Source: Rhodococcus sp. BP22
GTDB lineage: Bacteria; Actinomycetota; Actinomycetes; Mycobacteriales; Mycobacteriaceae
Length of the DNA: 64,000 bases
NCBI RefSeq assembly: GCF_014281965.1
Contig: NZ_JACFTB010000007.1
Coordinates: 124,001 to 188,000 of the forward strand
Direction: 5' to 3'
Made by a program: the position numbers and the translations under genes. The notes under the pieces were generated by a model. That model made no database searches. It was not told the DNA's origin and saw nothing but the letters and a program-made list of their open reading frames with translations. Position 1 is the first letter of the stretch; each line of letters begins with the position of its first letter. Positions 10,565 to 19,255 of this stretch are shown one piece after another.

Positions 10565-11140
10565 TCAGACGTTGATTCCGAAGTCACGGGCGATTCCGGC
10601 CAGACCCGAAGCGTAACCTTGGCCGACGGCTCGGAACTTCCATTCCTCAGCATGCCGATACAGCTCACCGAACACCATTGCTGTTTCGGTGGAGGCATCT
10701 TCGCTCAGATCGAATCGAGCCAGTTCGCGTCCGTCTGACTTGTCCACGACGCGAATGAACGCGTTGACGACCTGACCGAAGTTCTGTCCGAGTTCTTCGG
10801 CAGCATGAATCGAAACGGGGAACACAATGGATGCGATCTCGGGAGACAAAGCGACGAGGTCGATGTCGATGCTTTCGTCGTCGCCCTCGCCCTCACCGGT
10901 TCTGTTGTCGCCGGTGTGCACGATGGCCTCGTCAGGCGACTTCAGATTGTTGTAGAAGACGAAGAAGAGCTCGTTGAGGACCTTCTTGTTGCTCCCTAGA
11001 GCAATGGCGCTTGCGTCGAGATCGTAGTCACCACCGGTGGTCGACCTGACATCCCAGCCAAGTCCGATAGTAACGGCAGTGAGACTCGGTGCCTGCTTGC
11101 TCAGGGAGACGTTTCCACCCTTGGCCAAGGTCACGCTCAT
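10565..11140 (-). CDS. terD: TerD-family protein
   Basis: The 191-residue product matches TerD proteins throughout. It starts [15 protein letters not shown], and has the GLGWD segment, an acidic [12 protein letters not shown] loop and a second acidic loop around [10 protein letters not shown] that form the calcium-binding sites of this family. TerD proteins belong to stress systems first known for tellurite and colicin/phage resistance and bind Ca2+. I set the start at the ATG at 11140, not at a longer frame, because AGAAGGAG lies just upstream and the protein then begins like other TerD proteins. The gene stands alone between the vWA operon, 177 bases downstream, and a PH-domain gene. An AT-rich upstream region with an inverted repeat may control it. 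Confidence 0.95.
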   Translation of the reverse strand: MSVTLAKGGNVSLSKQAPSLTAVTIGLGWDVRSTTGGDYDLDASAIALGSNKKVLNELFFVFYNNLKSPDEAIVHTGDNRTGEGEGDDESIDIDLVALSPEIASIVFPVSIHAAEELGQNFGQVVNAFIRVVDKSDGRELARFDLSEDASTETAMVFGELYRHAEEWKFRAVGQGYASGLAGIARDFGINV

Positions 11141-11239
11141 GATCCGACTCCTTCTTCGACGCAGAGATCGAGATCGATCATTTTGTACTACATGTGAGCA
11201 CAGCTCTTTACTTTTAGCAGATAAATGCTTTGCGAACAC

Positions 11240-11253
11240 TGTGAACAGTCACA
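11240..11253. promoter_or_regulatory. Inverted repeat upstream of terD, possible operator
   Basis: The 14-base sequence TGTGAACAGTCACA consists of perfect TGTGA/TCACA half-sites with a four-base centre. It lies 100 bases before the terD start in an AT-rich intergenic region. Half-sites of this sequence are those of CRP/GlxR regulators, but that family usually needs a six-base centre, so the assignment is unsafe. It could be an operator for another regulator. Confidence 0.35.
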
Positions 11254-11273
11254 TTTAATCCGTTTGAATGACC

Positions 11274-12146
11274 CTAAGATGTCACGCCGAACACGATAAA
11301 CAAGACGGCACCGAGAGCGATCCCAACCGGAAGCCAGTTCTTCTCCGCGAAACCGAACTCGGGAGCCGTACCTAACGACTTCGCTCGCCGCCGGATCGAG
11401 TTGCGTCGTGCCCTCGACAAGGCGAGGAGTGGAATCAGAAGCAGGGACAGATAGAGCGCCACCAGCGATAAGTTGTCACTCTCAGCAAAAGCACCCGCCA
11501 CCACCCCGAGTGAAAAGAACGCGATGAAAGCCCAGGCTGGAATCGTCTTCCAGAGTGGCACCAGACGCTTCCGCGAAGGGGCCTGACCCTCGACGATTAC
11601 GTCCGCTGACGGGGTTTTCACCGAGCATTCAGTGGTTTCGACGTTCTCTGAGAGCTCCGATGTAAGCGGTGGCTGGGAGGTCGGTCCCGGCGGCCCGAAC
11701 CCTTGGGCAGCCGTTGGCTCTACCCACGGTGTGGTGAATGGGTCGTAAACGTCGACTGTTGGACGTTCGATTGTCCGCGCGTCGGCTATGGAGTTCACTC
11801 GAGCGACGACGAAGTCTGCATCCGAAGCCTTCACCGTTGCGACGTTCCGTGGCTCTCTTCCATCGGCGTATATCACCAGAGTGCGACCTGCGGCACGCAT
11901 CTTGATCTCGCAGGCACCGATCTCGAGTGCACTTATCTCAACCAGCGGCCCCTTGGAATCCAGGCTTGTGCTCAGGAAGAGGATCAAACGACGATTTGTT
12001 ACCGCCAGTCCATCTGTCAGCGGTCTGAACGTGCTGATCCGTGCCAGCGCCCGTATTTTTTCTCCCTCGCCGATGACACCACTAAGCGACTCCATCCACT
12101 TGGTAGCGTCCTTTTCCTTCAAGCTGGGCGAAAACGGTGGCAGCAT
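11274..12146 (-). CDS. PH-like domain membrane protein
   Basis: The 290-residue product has an N-terminal bacterial PH-like domain at about residues 20-125 (strand pattern around GEGEKIRALARIS, AVTNRRLILF and VEISALEIGACEI). The TNRRL-plus-hydrophobic pattern is typical of bacterial PH/YokE-like domains. A Pro/Ser/Thr linker follows, then hydrophobic segments at about 200-220, 228-246 and 272-288, so the C-terminus is membrane embedded. An AGGA ribosome site precedes the ATG at 12146. It is transcribed in the same direction as terD, 133 bases upstream of it, and divergently from the lipoprotein gene. The PH-like domain may carry out protein or lipid contacts; its role here is not known. Confidence 0.75.
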   Translation of the reverse strand: MLPPFSPSLKEKDATKWMESLSGVIGEGEKIRALARISTFRPLTDGLAVTNRRLILFLSTSLDSKGPLVEISALEIGACEIKMRAAGRTLVIYADGREPRNVATVKASDADFVVARVNSIADARTIERPTVDVYDPFTTPWVEPTAAQGFGPPGPTSQPPLTSELSENVETTECSVKTPSADVIVEGQAPSRKRLVPLWKTIPAWAFIAFFSLGVVAGAFAESDNLSLVALYLSLLLIPLLALSRARRNSIRRRAKSLGTAPEFGFAEKNWLPVGIALGAVLFIVFGVTS

Positions 12147-12304
12147 CGTGGTCCTGTTCAGTCAGAGGTCATCCGTCAGGGCATCGGGGAACTGCGGCAA
12201 TGTGTTTCATCGGGTAGCGATGTAACGCATAGTAATGTTCAGCCGAAGTCTCCTTCTGAACGTGGGCGCACTCAGCCCCGCCCAAATCGAATGCAGGCGA
12301 TTAC

Positions 12305-12835
12305 TTGAAGTTCCGTACAGTATCTCGTAAAACCTCGCTTCATCAACGCGTGACTGCCACTGCAGTCTGTTTGTCGCTGAGCGCGCTTGTGCTGGGGGGA
12401 TGCTCAGCGGAAGACTCGAACGTCGAAACAGGCGACCCCGTACAAGTCACCGTGCCGCCCCTCCCCCAAGTCGACATAACTACCCGACCGACAACGACAA
12501 CGACAACAACGCGCACTTCCGCTCCGGCGACCACAACGACAGCTACCACGATCCCGCCGATGGTCACCACAGAACCGCCGGTGTATGTGCCGGCGCCACC
12601 GACATACACGCCTCCTCCGCCTGCATACACGCCACCACCACCGGCATACACGCCACCTCCGCCTGCATACACGCCGCCGGCTGTACCAGTGCCAGACCCG
12701 TCCGAATCACTTCCTGGTGTCGTTCACCCCGGGTCATTCTGTGATGTGCCGGGTGCCCCAGGAGTAACCAAGGCCGGTACCGCCATGGTGTGCGGCACAG
12801 CGAAGGATGGGCGCCTGCGCTGGAAGAGCAGCTGA
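12305..12835 (+). CDS. Pro/Thr-rich lipoprotein with tandem repeat
   Basis: The 176-residue product has a basic N-region, a hydrophobic core and the lipobox LGGC, so it should be lipidated at that cysteine and exported. A Thr-rich then Pro-rich linker follows, including repeated PPPAYTP units, typical of a spacer that crosses the cell wall. The last 30 residues form a small domain with two cysteines (FCDVPG and MVCGTAKDG) and a final RLRW stretch, a C-terminal module seen in other actinobacterial surface proteins. The start is a TTG at 12305. A GTG at 12350 would remove the positively charged N-region and is less likely. No operon partner is apparent. Confidence 0.8.
   Translation: MKFRTVSRKTSLHQRVTATAVCLSLSALVLGGCSAEDSNVETGDPVQVTVPPLPQVDITTRPTTTTTTTRTSAPATTTTATTIPPMVTTEPPVYVPAPPTYTPPPPAYTPPPPAYTPPPPAYTPPAVPVPDPSESLPGVVHPGSFCDVPGAPGVTKAGTAMVCGTAKDGRLRWKSS
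12605..12675 (+). repeat. 21-bp tandem repeat in lipoprotein gene
   Basis: There are three full copies and a partial fourth copy of a 21-base unit beginning tacacgcc, at 12605-12625, 12626-12646, 12647-12667 and from 12668. Copies differ at a few third positions. The unit encodes seven residues (YTPPPPA), so gains or losses of units keep the reading frame and would change only the length of the wall-spanning spacer. Confidence 0.85.
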
Positions 12836-12991
12836 CTACAGGGTGCAATTGACCGGGGTCGCACGGTCAAGAGATAGTAATGCTCGAGCAGCATCACTTC
12901 GGGCAAAGGCAGAATAACCATCTATACCGCATCGATCTCCAGAAACAGCGCACGCGAGCCATTTTCGGCGTCGTTCAGGCATCCAGCACGT

Positions 12992-15172
12992 GTGGATCCG
13001 TCGACCGGACTACCTGGCAGGCGAGTGCGGCGGACTCTTGGAGTGCTCGAGGCGCACCATGCTGAGCGCATGGAGGAACAGCTCAACAAGCTGCTGTCCG
13101 ACGAGGACTGGTGGGATCCCGCTGCACGTGAATACGCGGAGGGGACCTTCGATCCGGCCGTCATATCTGCTTTCTATGACAGCGCAGAACCACCAGCTCC
13201 AGGAGCTTCGCGGGACCTTCGCGAGGTTCACATGCCGTTGCCCACTCTCGAAGATGACTATCGACGCGTTCTGATGATCGGGACAACCGGCGCTGGGAAA
13301 ACAACAGTAATTCGCCAGATTTTGGGGACTGATCCGGATCGAGACCGATTCCCGTCGACATCGACGGCCAAAACTACTGTCGCGGATACTGAGATCATTG
13401 TCGCCGAGGGAACGTATAAAGCTGTTGTGACTTTCTTTTCTTCTGAGGAAGTGACAGACCATCTCATCGAGTGCGCGGTGAAGGCTGCGCTGGCGATCAG
13501 ACGCGGCGTGACCGACCAGGACGTAAGGTCGGCGCTGCTCGACCACGAGAATCAGCGATTCCGTTTCAGCTACATCCTAGGTCGCAAACAGAATCCGAAG
13601 CCATCGCCCGCGACGAAACGGAACTTGGATGAGTTCGACGAGTTCGAGTTACCTGCGATTGCAACTGAGCCACCTCGGTTCGACGCGGAGCCGGAACGGC
13701 TCGACGGCATCGACCTTGACGAGAGCTCACGCCTGATCGACGCTGCAATCTCCACCCTCAAATTTCTCGTCACACGGCACGGCTTGTCCGAAGGCTCAAC
13801 TCCAGTCGAGGACGAAGATCTAGACATCTCGCTTCGCGACGATGACACGTTTCATTCGATTATCGACAGCCTGTTGGAGGAAATCGAGAAACGATTCGCC
13901 GCGCAAATGACCGGAGACTTCAAGCGTAACGCTGAAGGTTGGCCGGAAAGTTGGCAGTTCGAGAAAGCTGACAGGGCCGCCTTTTTGCAAGCAGTCAATC
14001 GATTCACGTCGAACTACGCGCCCCTCTTCGGGCATCTGCTTACCCCGCTCGTCGACGGCATCCGCGTTTCCGGCCCCTTCTTACCGACCTGGGCTGACGG
14101 CCAACTCCCGAAACTAGTACTGATCGATGGAGAGGGTCTCGGACATACTGCGAAATCGTCAGCGGCACTACCTACCAATGTCGCAGCTACGATCAATGAA
14201 GTCGACGCAGTTCTACTGGTAGACAACGCACAACAGCCGATGCAGGCCGCGCCTGCTGCCGCAATCCGTTCGATCTTGACCTCTGGGAACGTGGAAAAGC
14301 TTATCTTTTGCTTCACCCACTTCGAGGAGGTGCAGGGCGACAACCTGACGAACATCCGCGATCGTGCGCATCACGTGCTGGCAAGCGTCGAAAATGTGCT
14401 CAGCACGATCCGCAAGGATTTCGGACCGCGTGCCGAGCAGAGCGTGCGCGATCGTTTGGACCACGATCGGGTGCTTCTATCCAGCATCGACCAGCCGCTC
14501 AAAGCCGCCACTGACAACGGGCGGTGGTCGATCAGCCAGTTCCAGAAGCTGCTTGTCATCATCGAACGAAGTGCAGAAAGACCCGACCTCGGACCCGCAA
14601 AGCCCGTGTACGACAAGGCATTTCTGTCAGCGGCCATCGAGACCGGCACAAGGCAGTTTCATCACCGCTGGGGTGGCTTGTTGGGGACAGCCGAAGCCGA
14701 GGATGTCGAAAAGGAACATTGGAGTCGCATCAAGGCTTTGACAAAACGCTTTGCCGAGGGAATCGCAGACCAATACGACACACTGAGGCCTAATGCCGAG
14801 CTGCGCGAGATGCTGAAAGAAGACATCTACAAGGCTCTGGAGCGCCCCGAGAAGTGGATCGGCACGCCGCCCGAGAGCTTGGAAGATCAGACTGTGATTA
14901 TCGACCAGTTCTCGAACGAGATCGCTAAGCGGCTCGAACAGCCGATACGCGAACGACTGTCCGAAGTGCCGCGTTCCGACTGGCAGATCAGCTACGCGTA
15001 TAGCGGCAATGGGTCGACCGGCAAACGTGCTCAGCACATTTCCGATAGCATTTTCGGCAAGAACGTCACTGTCCCTGAGGATTTGTCGAGCTCGGATCCG
15101 AGCACATTTCTACACATAGTCATTGCATCGTTGGAAGAAGCCGCCGCCGAGTGCGGTGTCCACCTGGTGTAG
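12992..15172 (+). CDS. GTPase-like P-loop protein
   Basis: This 726-residue protein has a Walker A/G1 loop GTTGAGKTT (residues 97-105), a Thr-rich switch-like segment just after it (FPSTSTAKTTVADTE), then a roughly 240-residue insertion rich in helices and acidic residues. A DGEG motif at 379-382 fits a G3 DxxG, and FTHFEEV at 441-447 stands where a G4 specificity motif would be. The order fits a GTPase-like protein with a large insertion between switch regions; nucleotide preference is not certain. No membrane segment is seen. GTG at 12992 gives the longest frame. ATG at 13070 (MEEQLNKLLS) is a credible alternative, and neither has a strong ribosome site. A transposase fragment follows directly after the stop. 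Function unknown; large GTPases often act in stress or phage defence. Confidence 0.75.
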   Translation: MDPSTGLPGRRVRRTLGVLEAHHAERMEEQLNKLLSDEDWWDPAAREYAEGTFDPAVISAFYDSAEPPAPGASRDLREVHMPLPTLEDDYRRVLMIGTTGAGKTTVIRQILGTDPDRDRFPSTSTAKTTVADTEIIVAEGTYKAVVTFFSSEEVTDHLIECAVKAALAIRRGVTDQDVRSALLDHENQRFRFSYILGRKQNPKPSPATKRNLDEFDEFELPAIATEPPRFDAEPERLDGIDLDESSRLIDAAISTLKFLVTRHGLSEGSTPVEDEDLDISLRDDDTFHSIIDSLLEEIEKRFAAQMTGDFKRNAEGWPESWQFEKADRAAFLQAVNRFTSNYAPLFGHLLTPLVDGIRVSGPFLPTWADGQLPKLVLIDGEGLGHTAKSSAALPTNVAATINEVDAVLLVDNAQQPMQAAPAAAIRSILTSGNVEKLIFCFTHFEEVQGDNLTNIRDRAHHVLASVENVLSTIRKDFGPRAEQSVRDRLDHDRVLLSSIDQPLKAATDNGRWSISQFQKLLVIIERSAERPDLGPAKPVYDKAFLSAAIETGTRQFHHRWGGLLGTAEAEDVEKEHWSRIKALTKRFAEGIADQYDTLRPNAELREMLKEDIYKALERPEKWIGTPPESLEDQTVIIDQFSNEIAKRLEQPIRERLSEVPRSDWQISYAYSGNGSTGKRAQHISDSIFGKNVTVPEDLSSSDPSTFLHIVIASLEEAAAECGVHLV

Positions 15173-15173
15173 G

Positions 15174-15440
15174 TCTGGGACTGTCTCTCCGCGAATCTCG
15201 GCACTACCGCATCAAACCGTATACGCCGAAACACAATGGGAAGGTCGAGCGCTACAACCGAATTCTCGCCGAAGAACTGTTGTACTCCGTAAGTACACCA
15301 ACGAAGCCGAGGGGCGCGCCGCCGTCGACGTCTGGAATGTTCACTACAATTACCACCGACCGCATTCAGCACGCGGAGGATGACCGCCCGCCGCTTACCG
15401 CCTGCACCGCGTCACTAACGTCCGTGCCTCATACATCTAG
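15174..15440 (+). pseudogene. IS481-type transposase 3' fragment, frameshifted
   Basis: The reading begins with HYRIKPYTPKHNGKVERYNR, which is the C-terminal part of the DDE integrase core of IS481-family transposases. Near 15280 the reading must shift to another frame to continue with WNVHYNYHRPHSARGG, the conserved tail. Only about 85 codons remain. The N-terminal helix-turn-helix, most of the catalytic domain and any clear terminal inverted repeat are missing. It begins directly after the stop of the GTPase-like gene. A second copy lies at 51959-52225 in the opposite orientation. Confidence 0.8.
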
Positions 15441-15541
15441 CCGCGATCTACCGATCGAATGGAAATTTCATGAAGTCCTGATCTTCGGTCGAAGTGATAC
15501 TGAGTAGGCATAGGACCGGAGGGTCGCAATGCTTCATCGCA

Positions 15542-15573
15542 GCTCGTAATCATTCGACTGAATGATTACGAGC
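15542..15573. terminator. Perfect 14-bp hairpin, likely terminator
   Basis: The arms at 15542-15555 and 15560-15573 are perfectly complementary (GCTCGTAATCATTC and its reverse complement) around a four-base loop. It lies just beyond the probable original stop of the broken vWA gene on the minus strand and after the transposase fragment on the plus strand. There is no clear T-run, so factor-independent termination is uncertain, but the position between converging units suits a terminator. Confidence 0.55.
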
Positions 15574-15601
15574 CGCACTGCTTCCTTATCGCCCATCTCG
15601 C

Positions 15602-16191
15602 CTACTCCCCTGGCGCGCGCCTGGGGTCCTCGGTGGAGAAAGCCAACACCGCAGGCGCACCGAGTACGGCCGACCGACGTCGAAACATACGTCATCGACT
15701 TGTCGCGCTGAAAGCCCAGATCGGCACCCACCTTGACGGCGTCGATGTTCGATCCCAAGAACACGAAGTCCCAGCTGTACTCGGCTTCCTGCCGCTCGAT
15801 CAATTCCCGCACAGCAGTATTCGTCCACTCCCGGCTTGCGTTCTCGTGACCGTCGGTCATCACGAGAACGGTCACCGAGCCGGGACGCTCGTCCTCCGGT
15901 ATCGCGGCCAGCCCGGCACCGACCTCGCTCACAAGCCAGCCGATCGCGTCGTACAACGCGGTGCCGCCCCGTGGCTCGAGCACCAGCGGGTCGACCTTCT
16001 CGATGGGTACATTGTCGTAGACCAGCTCGTACCGGTTGTCGAACTGCGCCAGCGTGACCACGGTCCGGCCGTCGGCCTCACGCTCCTTGGCGATGAACGA
16101 GTCGAATCCGCCGCGGGTGTCGTCGGCGATGGAATGCATCGAACCGGACCGGTCGAGCAAAGCTGCAACGAGAGAGTGTCGGGTTGGTCAT
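15602..16191 (-). pseudogene. Broken cytoplasmic vWA-domain gene
   Basis: The ATG at 16191 has a strong ribosome site (GGAAGGAAATC) and begins MTNPTL. The frame must then shift by one base within CTCTCTC to enter VAALLDRSGSMHS, the MIDAS start (DxSxS) of a single-domain vWA protein. The middle is intact through WDFVFLGSNIDAVKVGADLG and DKSMTYV. After that the frame shifts again; another frame supplies AFSTEDPRRAPGE followed by a stop at 15604-15602, which fits the usual end of this family, but about 20-25 codons between are missing. Related proteins are about 220 residues. An open frame continues to 15534 with unrelated residues. Two frame breaks argue for a pseudogene, although the first could be a sequencing error. 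Confidence 0.65.
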
Positions 16192-16269
16192 GATTTCCTT
16201 CCGTAGGACGCAGCCGAAACTGCGTCGAATGAATGGATTGAGAGATAACGGAAGAGCGGTTGACGACCG

Positions 16270-16893
16270 CTACCGCAGCCCAACCGTCGTACCGCCCGAG
16301 AAGGCGGAATCATGCAGCTCGATCTCAGCAGGGACGGTCCCGACGGGAACGTCGAACACGACCGTTGTGTCCAGCGCGTTGCCCGGGTTGATCTGTTCGT
16401 AGCCGATGCCCTCGTCGAGGTAGGCAGTCGCGAGGCTGTCGACCGAGTACTGCTTGCCGTCGGCGTCGAGCAACTTCTGCGACGACGCGTCCAAGCTCTG
16501 TGCTCGGTCGCCGATGTTGCGCGCGGAGATCTTGACCTGAACGAACTCGCCCTGAGCGGTCTGCGTCAGATACTCCGAGCCGACCGTCGAGACGGGTGGC
16601 GCGACGGCCGTGACGACGAACTCGAACTTGCCGTCGCGCACCGGGACGCCGATTCCCGGCTGAGTCGGCTCGGCCGGGGCCGCAGGAGCCGCTTCCTCTG
16701 ACGGCGAGGACCCGGCCGGCGCGGGAGCCGTCGGGGTCTCGGATGAACCGCCGCCGATGAGCCGGATGAGGACACCCAGCACGACGATCGCCAAGATGAC
16801 GGTCAGGATCTTGTGTCGCGCAAACCAACTCTTCTTCTGCTCCGGAGCGGGCGGGGCGTACTGCTGCTGGGGGTTCGGGCTGTTGGTGGTCAT
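16270..16893 (-). CDS. DUF4352-like membrane-anchored protein
   Basis: The 207-residue product starts with a Pro/Gln-rich cytoplasmic stretch, a basic KKSWFARHK segment and one membrane helix at about 29-47. A Pro/Ala/Glu linker follows, then an extracytoplasmic beta-rich domain from about 82 to the end. The pattern FVVTAVAPP, GEFVQVKISARNIGD and KQYSVDS is typical of DUF4352 (telomeric-repeat-binding-factor-2-like fold) proteins. I set the start at the ATG at 16893 because of GAGAGGAA before it; longer frames run into the divergent promoter region. It is divergent from the histidine kinase gene 135 bases away, so it may be a target or accessory sensor of that pair. Its molecular function is unknown. 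Confidence 0.85.
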   Translation of the reverse strand: MTTNSPNPQQQYAPPAPEQKKSWFARHKILTVILAIVVLGVLIRLIGGGSSETPTAPAPAGSSPSEEAAPAAPAEPTQPGIGVPVRDGKFEFVVTAVAPPVSTVGSEYLTQTAQGEFVQVKISARNIGDRAQSLDASSQKLLDADGKQYSVDSLATAYLDEGIGYEQINPGNALDTTVVFDVPVGTVPAEIELHDSAFSGGTTVGLR

Positions 16894-17028
16894 GTCGAAA
16901 TTCCTCTCGGTTGGCGATGCATCAACCACACCGCAGTCGGCCCTGTCCGCGCCTCGGCTGACCGGTTGGTGCCCCTCCTCCTTTCGGTCGCATCCGGTTG
17001 GTGATGCGGGCCGATCGGACGATCCGCC

Positions 17029-18264
17029 GTGTCGGTGCTCGGCCGTACGCTTGCGTTCGTGATCACCCACCGGACAGGCACCCTGCGCCGAAAAGCCTGG
17101 ACCACAGCAGCGGTGGCCTTCAGCCTGTTCTGCTCGATCATGACCGCCGGGTTGGCGGGATCGTCCGGCACACCGGGGTGGAATCTAGGCATCGGCGTCG
17201 CGCTCAACCTCGTCGCGGGCATCGCGTTGATCTGGCGACACGAGCGGCCATGGATCGTTCTGGGACTGGCGCTGGCCGGGCCGCTGTTCTTCGCCACCGA
17301 TGCGACGGCAGCGTTGATCGCCCTGTTTGCTGTCGGTGCGTTCGCGCGAACCAGGCCGCTGGTGATTGCTGCCGTCGCGGTGTTCGTCGCGTGCGGGGTG
17401 TCGTTGACGTACGACGCGCATCGCAGTCGGTACTACTCCGTGCTGACCCTCGGCTCGACCAAGACCAAAGATGGGTCGACGCCGGTCGAGTGGGACGTCG
17501 CGGCGTGGATTCCGTGGGTGGTCGCAGCTGTACTCGTCGGGTTGGTCGTGGGTGGAGCAATGCTGCGCCGCACACGATCCGACCTGACGGCGGCCGTGGT
17601 CACGCGGGACAAGGTGACGGTGGAGTCCAACGCACTTCGTGAGGAGATGCTGCTCAATGCGGAACGCGCCCGCATCGCCCGCGACATGCACGACACCCTC
17701 GCCGCCAGCCTCAGCCGCATCTCGTTGTTTGCAGGCGGAATGCAAGTCAACAGTGCCGATGGGCCCGAGAAGGTAGCCCAGACAGCGTCGATGATTCGGC
17801 AGACTGCGCACGATGCGCTAGATGAGCTCAAGCGCATCATCGGTGTGCTGCGCGGATCGGCCGATGCCTCAGGCGGTGGCCGGCAGAGCGTCGAGGGCAT
17901 CTCCGATCTGGTGCACTCGGCGCGGGGCGCGGGTTTGCACACGTCGCTGATGCTCGACGTGACACCCGGTGAGATCGGTGCTGCGAGCAGTCATGTGGCG
18001 TACCGGGTGGTGCAGGAATCGCTTACCAATGCGCACAAGCATGCCGCCGGATCGACCGTTCGGGTGGCGGTGCACGGGTCCGATCAGACGGGTGTTCGCG
18101 TCGATGTGCGCAATCAGCTGTTGCGGCAACCGCCGTTTGAGCATGGGTCGGGTACGGGGTTGGCGGGATTGGCCGAACAGGTCCGCGGGGTGGGCGGGAC
18201 GTTCAGTGCCGGCGTGCAGCCGGGTGAATTTATGGTCTCGTGCTGGCTGCCGTGGTACTCCTGA
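17029..18264 (+). CDS. NarL-type sensor histidine kinase
   Basis: The 411-residue product has about five or six membrane segments in residues 25-178. A HisKA_3 dimerisation segment follows, with the phospho-acceptor His221 in ARIARDMHDTLAASLSRI. An HATPase domain is marked by VVQESLTNAHKHA (N box) and GSGTGLAGLAEQVRGVGG (G box) near the end. No separate extracytoplasmic sensing domain is visible, so sensing is probably within the membrane part. The start is GTG at 17029, with another GTG two codons later; the ribosome site is poor. It is followed after 38 bases by its response regulator, and the two surely form a phosphorelay. The divergent DUF4352-like gene shares the promoter region. Confidence 0.9.
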   Translation: MSVLGRTLAFVITHRTGTLRRKAWTTAAVAFSLFCSIMTAGLAGSSGTPGWNLGIGVALNLVAGIALIWRHERPWIVLGLALAGPLFFATDATAALIALFAVGAFARTRPLVIAAVAVFVACGVSLTYDAHRSRYYSVLTLGSTKTKDGSTPVEWDVAAWIPWVVAAVLVGLVVGGAMLRRTRSDLTAAVVTRDKVTVESNALREEMLLNAERARIARDMHDTLAASLSRISLFAGGMQVNSADGPEKVAQTASMIRQTAHDALDELKRIIGVLRGSADASGGGRQSVEGISDLVHSARGAGLHTSLMLDVTPGEIGAASSHVAYRVVQESLTNAHKHAAGSTVRVAVHGSDQTGVRVDVRNQLLRQPPFEHGSGTGLAGLAEQVRGVGGTFSAGVQPGEFMVSCWLPWYS

Positions 18265-18302
18265 CGGACGGTGTCGGAGACGCGTTCTAAGCTCAGGGCA
18301 CC

Positions 18303-18956
18303 ATGACAGCGCCAGCCGTGATTACAGTTCTGATCGTCGACGACGACCCCTTCGTTCGTCGTGGAGTGACGGACATCTTCGCGAAGACCCCGGACATTTC
18401 GGTGGTGGCCGACGTGGAGGACGGCGACCAGGTTCCCGCTGCAGTGACGGCGTTCCGGCCGCACGTGGTGCTGATGGATCTTCAGATGCGACGGGTCGGC
18501 GGGCTGGACTCCACCCGCGAATTGATGACGCTGACCCATCCCCCGAAAGTCATTGCAATGACGGCGATGGATGTGGACGATCTGGTGATACGCGCCATCG
18601 AGGCCGGGGCGCACAGCTTTCTGAGCAAAAGCGAGGCACCCGAAACGTTTCATCAGTCGGTTCGAGCAGTGGCATCCGGCAACACGTTGTTCAGTGAAGA
18701 TTCGCTGCGGAAAATCGTCGCAACATCGGTGTTGCCGACGGCCCCGAATTCGATGTCGATGGACGTGCTGAGCCCGCGGGAGCGAGATGTACTGCGCATC
18801 TTGGCTACTGGTTCGACCAATGCGGACATCTCCTCCGAGCTCTACCTCAGCGAGACGACGGTGAAGACCCATATTTCCGGGATATTCGTGAAACTCGGTG
18901 TGCGCAATCGAGTCGAGGCTGCACTGGCTGCCTTTCGGGCAGGCATGGTCACGTGA
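18303..18956 (+). CDS. LuxR/NarL-family response regulator
   Basis: The 217-residue product has a receiver domain with acidic pocket DDD at 13-15, phospho-acceptor Asp59 in VVLMDLQM, the conserved Thr near AMTAMD and Lys near FLSKSE. The C-terminal LuxR-type helix-turn-helix begins at SPRERDVLRILATG and contains TVKTHISGIFVKLGVRNR, the DNA-recognition part. It should be phosphorylated by the kinase encoded immediately upstream and activate or repress target promoters. The ATG is preceded by CAGGG. A 15-base dyad (CTGATTGCCAATCAG) lies 20 bases after the stop, with a loop too small for a hairpin. Confidence 0.95.
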   Translation: MTAPAVITVLIVDDDPFVRRGVTDIFAKTPDISVVADVEDGDQVPAAVTAFRPHVVLMDLQMRRVGGLDSTRELMTLTHPPKVIAMTAMDVDDLVIRAIEAGAHSFLSKSEAPETFHQSVRAVASGNTLFSEDSLRKIVATSVLPTAPNSMSMDVLSPRERDVLRILATGSTNADISSELYLSETTVKTHISGIFVKLGVRNRVEAALAAFRAGMVT

Positions 18957-19255
18957 GCGGGCCAGGCCGGAACCACTGATTGCCAATCAGATTCGCTTCC
19001 GCAGCGGCTCGCCAGCACACTGAGGGAAGTCGCCGGTGCAGTCAGCGGACTCTCGAAGAGAAGAAGAACCGTTGGACGGCACTACGCTCGGTATCTTTGA
19101 ACTGGGGCACCCAGCGATCAGCGACGAGGACCACTACATCTGATGATCCGCTTGGTCCCATCAAGCGGACGAAGCAAGGTCCCCGCGCGCGTCAATGCGA
19201 AGCTACCGAAATTACAGATCCACAGGACGTTGGCTGGTCGACAGGCACCCGACCG

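Noticed and set aside
10565-11239. Longer TerD start at 11239
   Set aside because: The extra 33 residues do not resemble TerD, and a strong ribosome site directly precedes the ATG at 11140.
12605-12675. CRISPR-like array
   Set aside because: The units are adjacent with no spacers and encode a Pro-rich repeat within an open reading frame.
18976-18990. 15-base dyad CTGATTGCCAATCAG as terminator after the response regulator
   Set aside because: The arms leave a one-base loop and no T-run follows, so a terminator hairpin is not possible as such; it may be a protein-binding dyad or chance.
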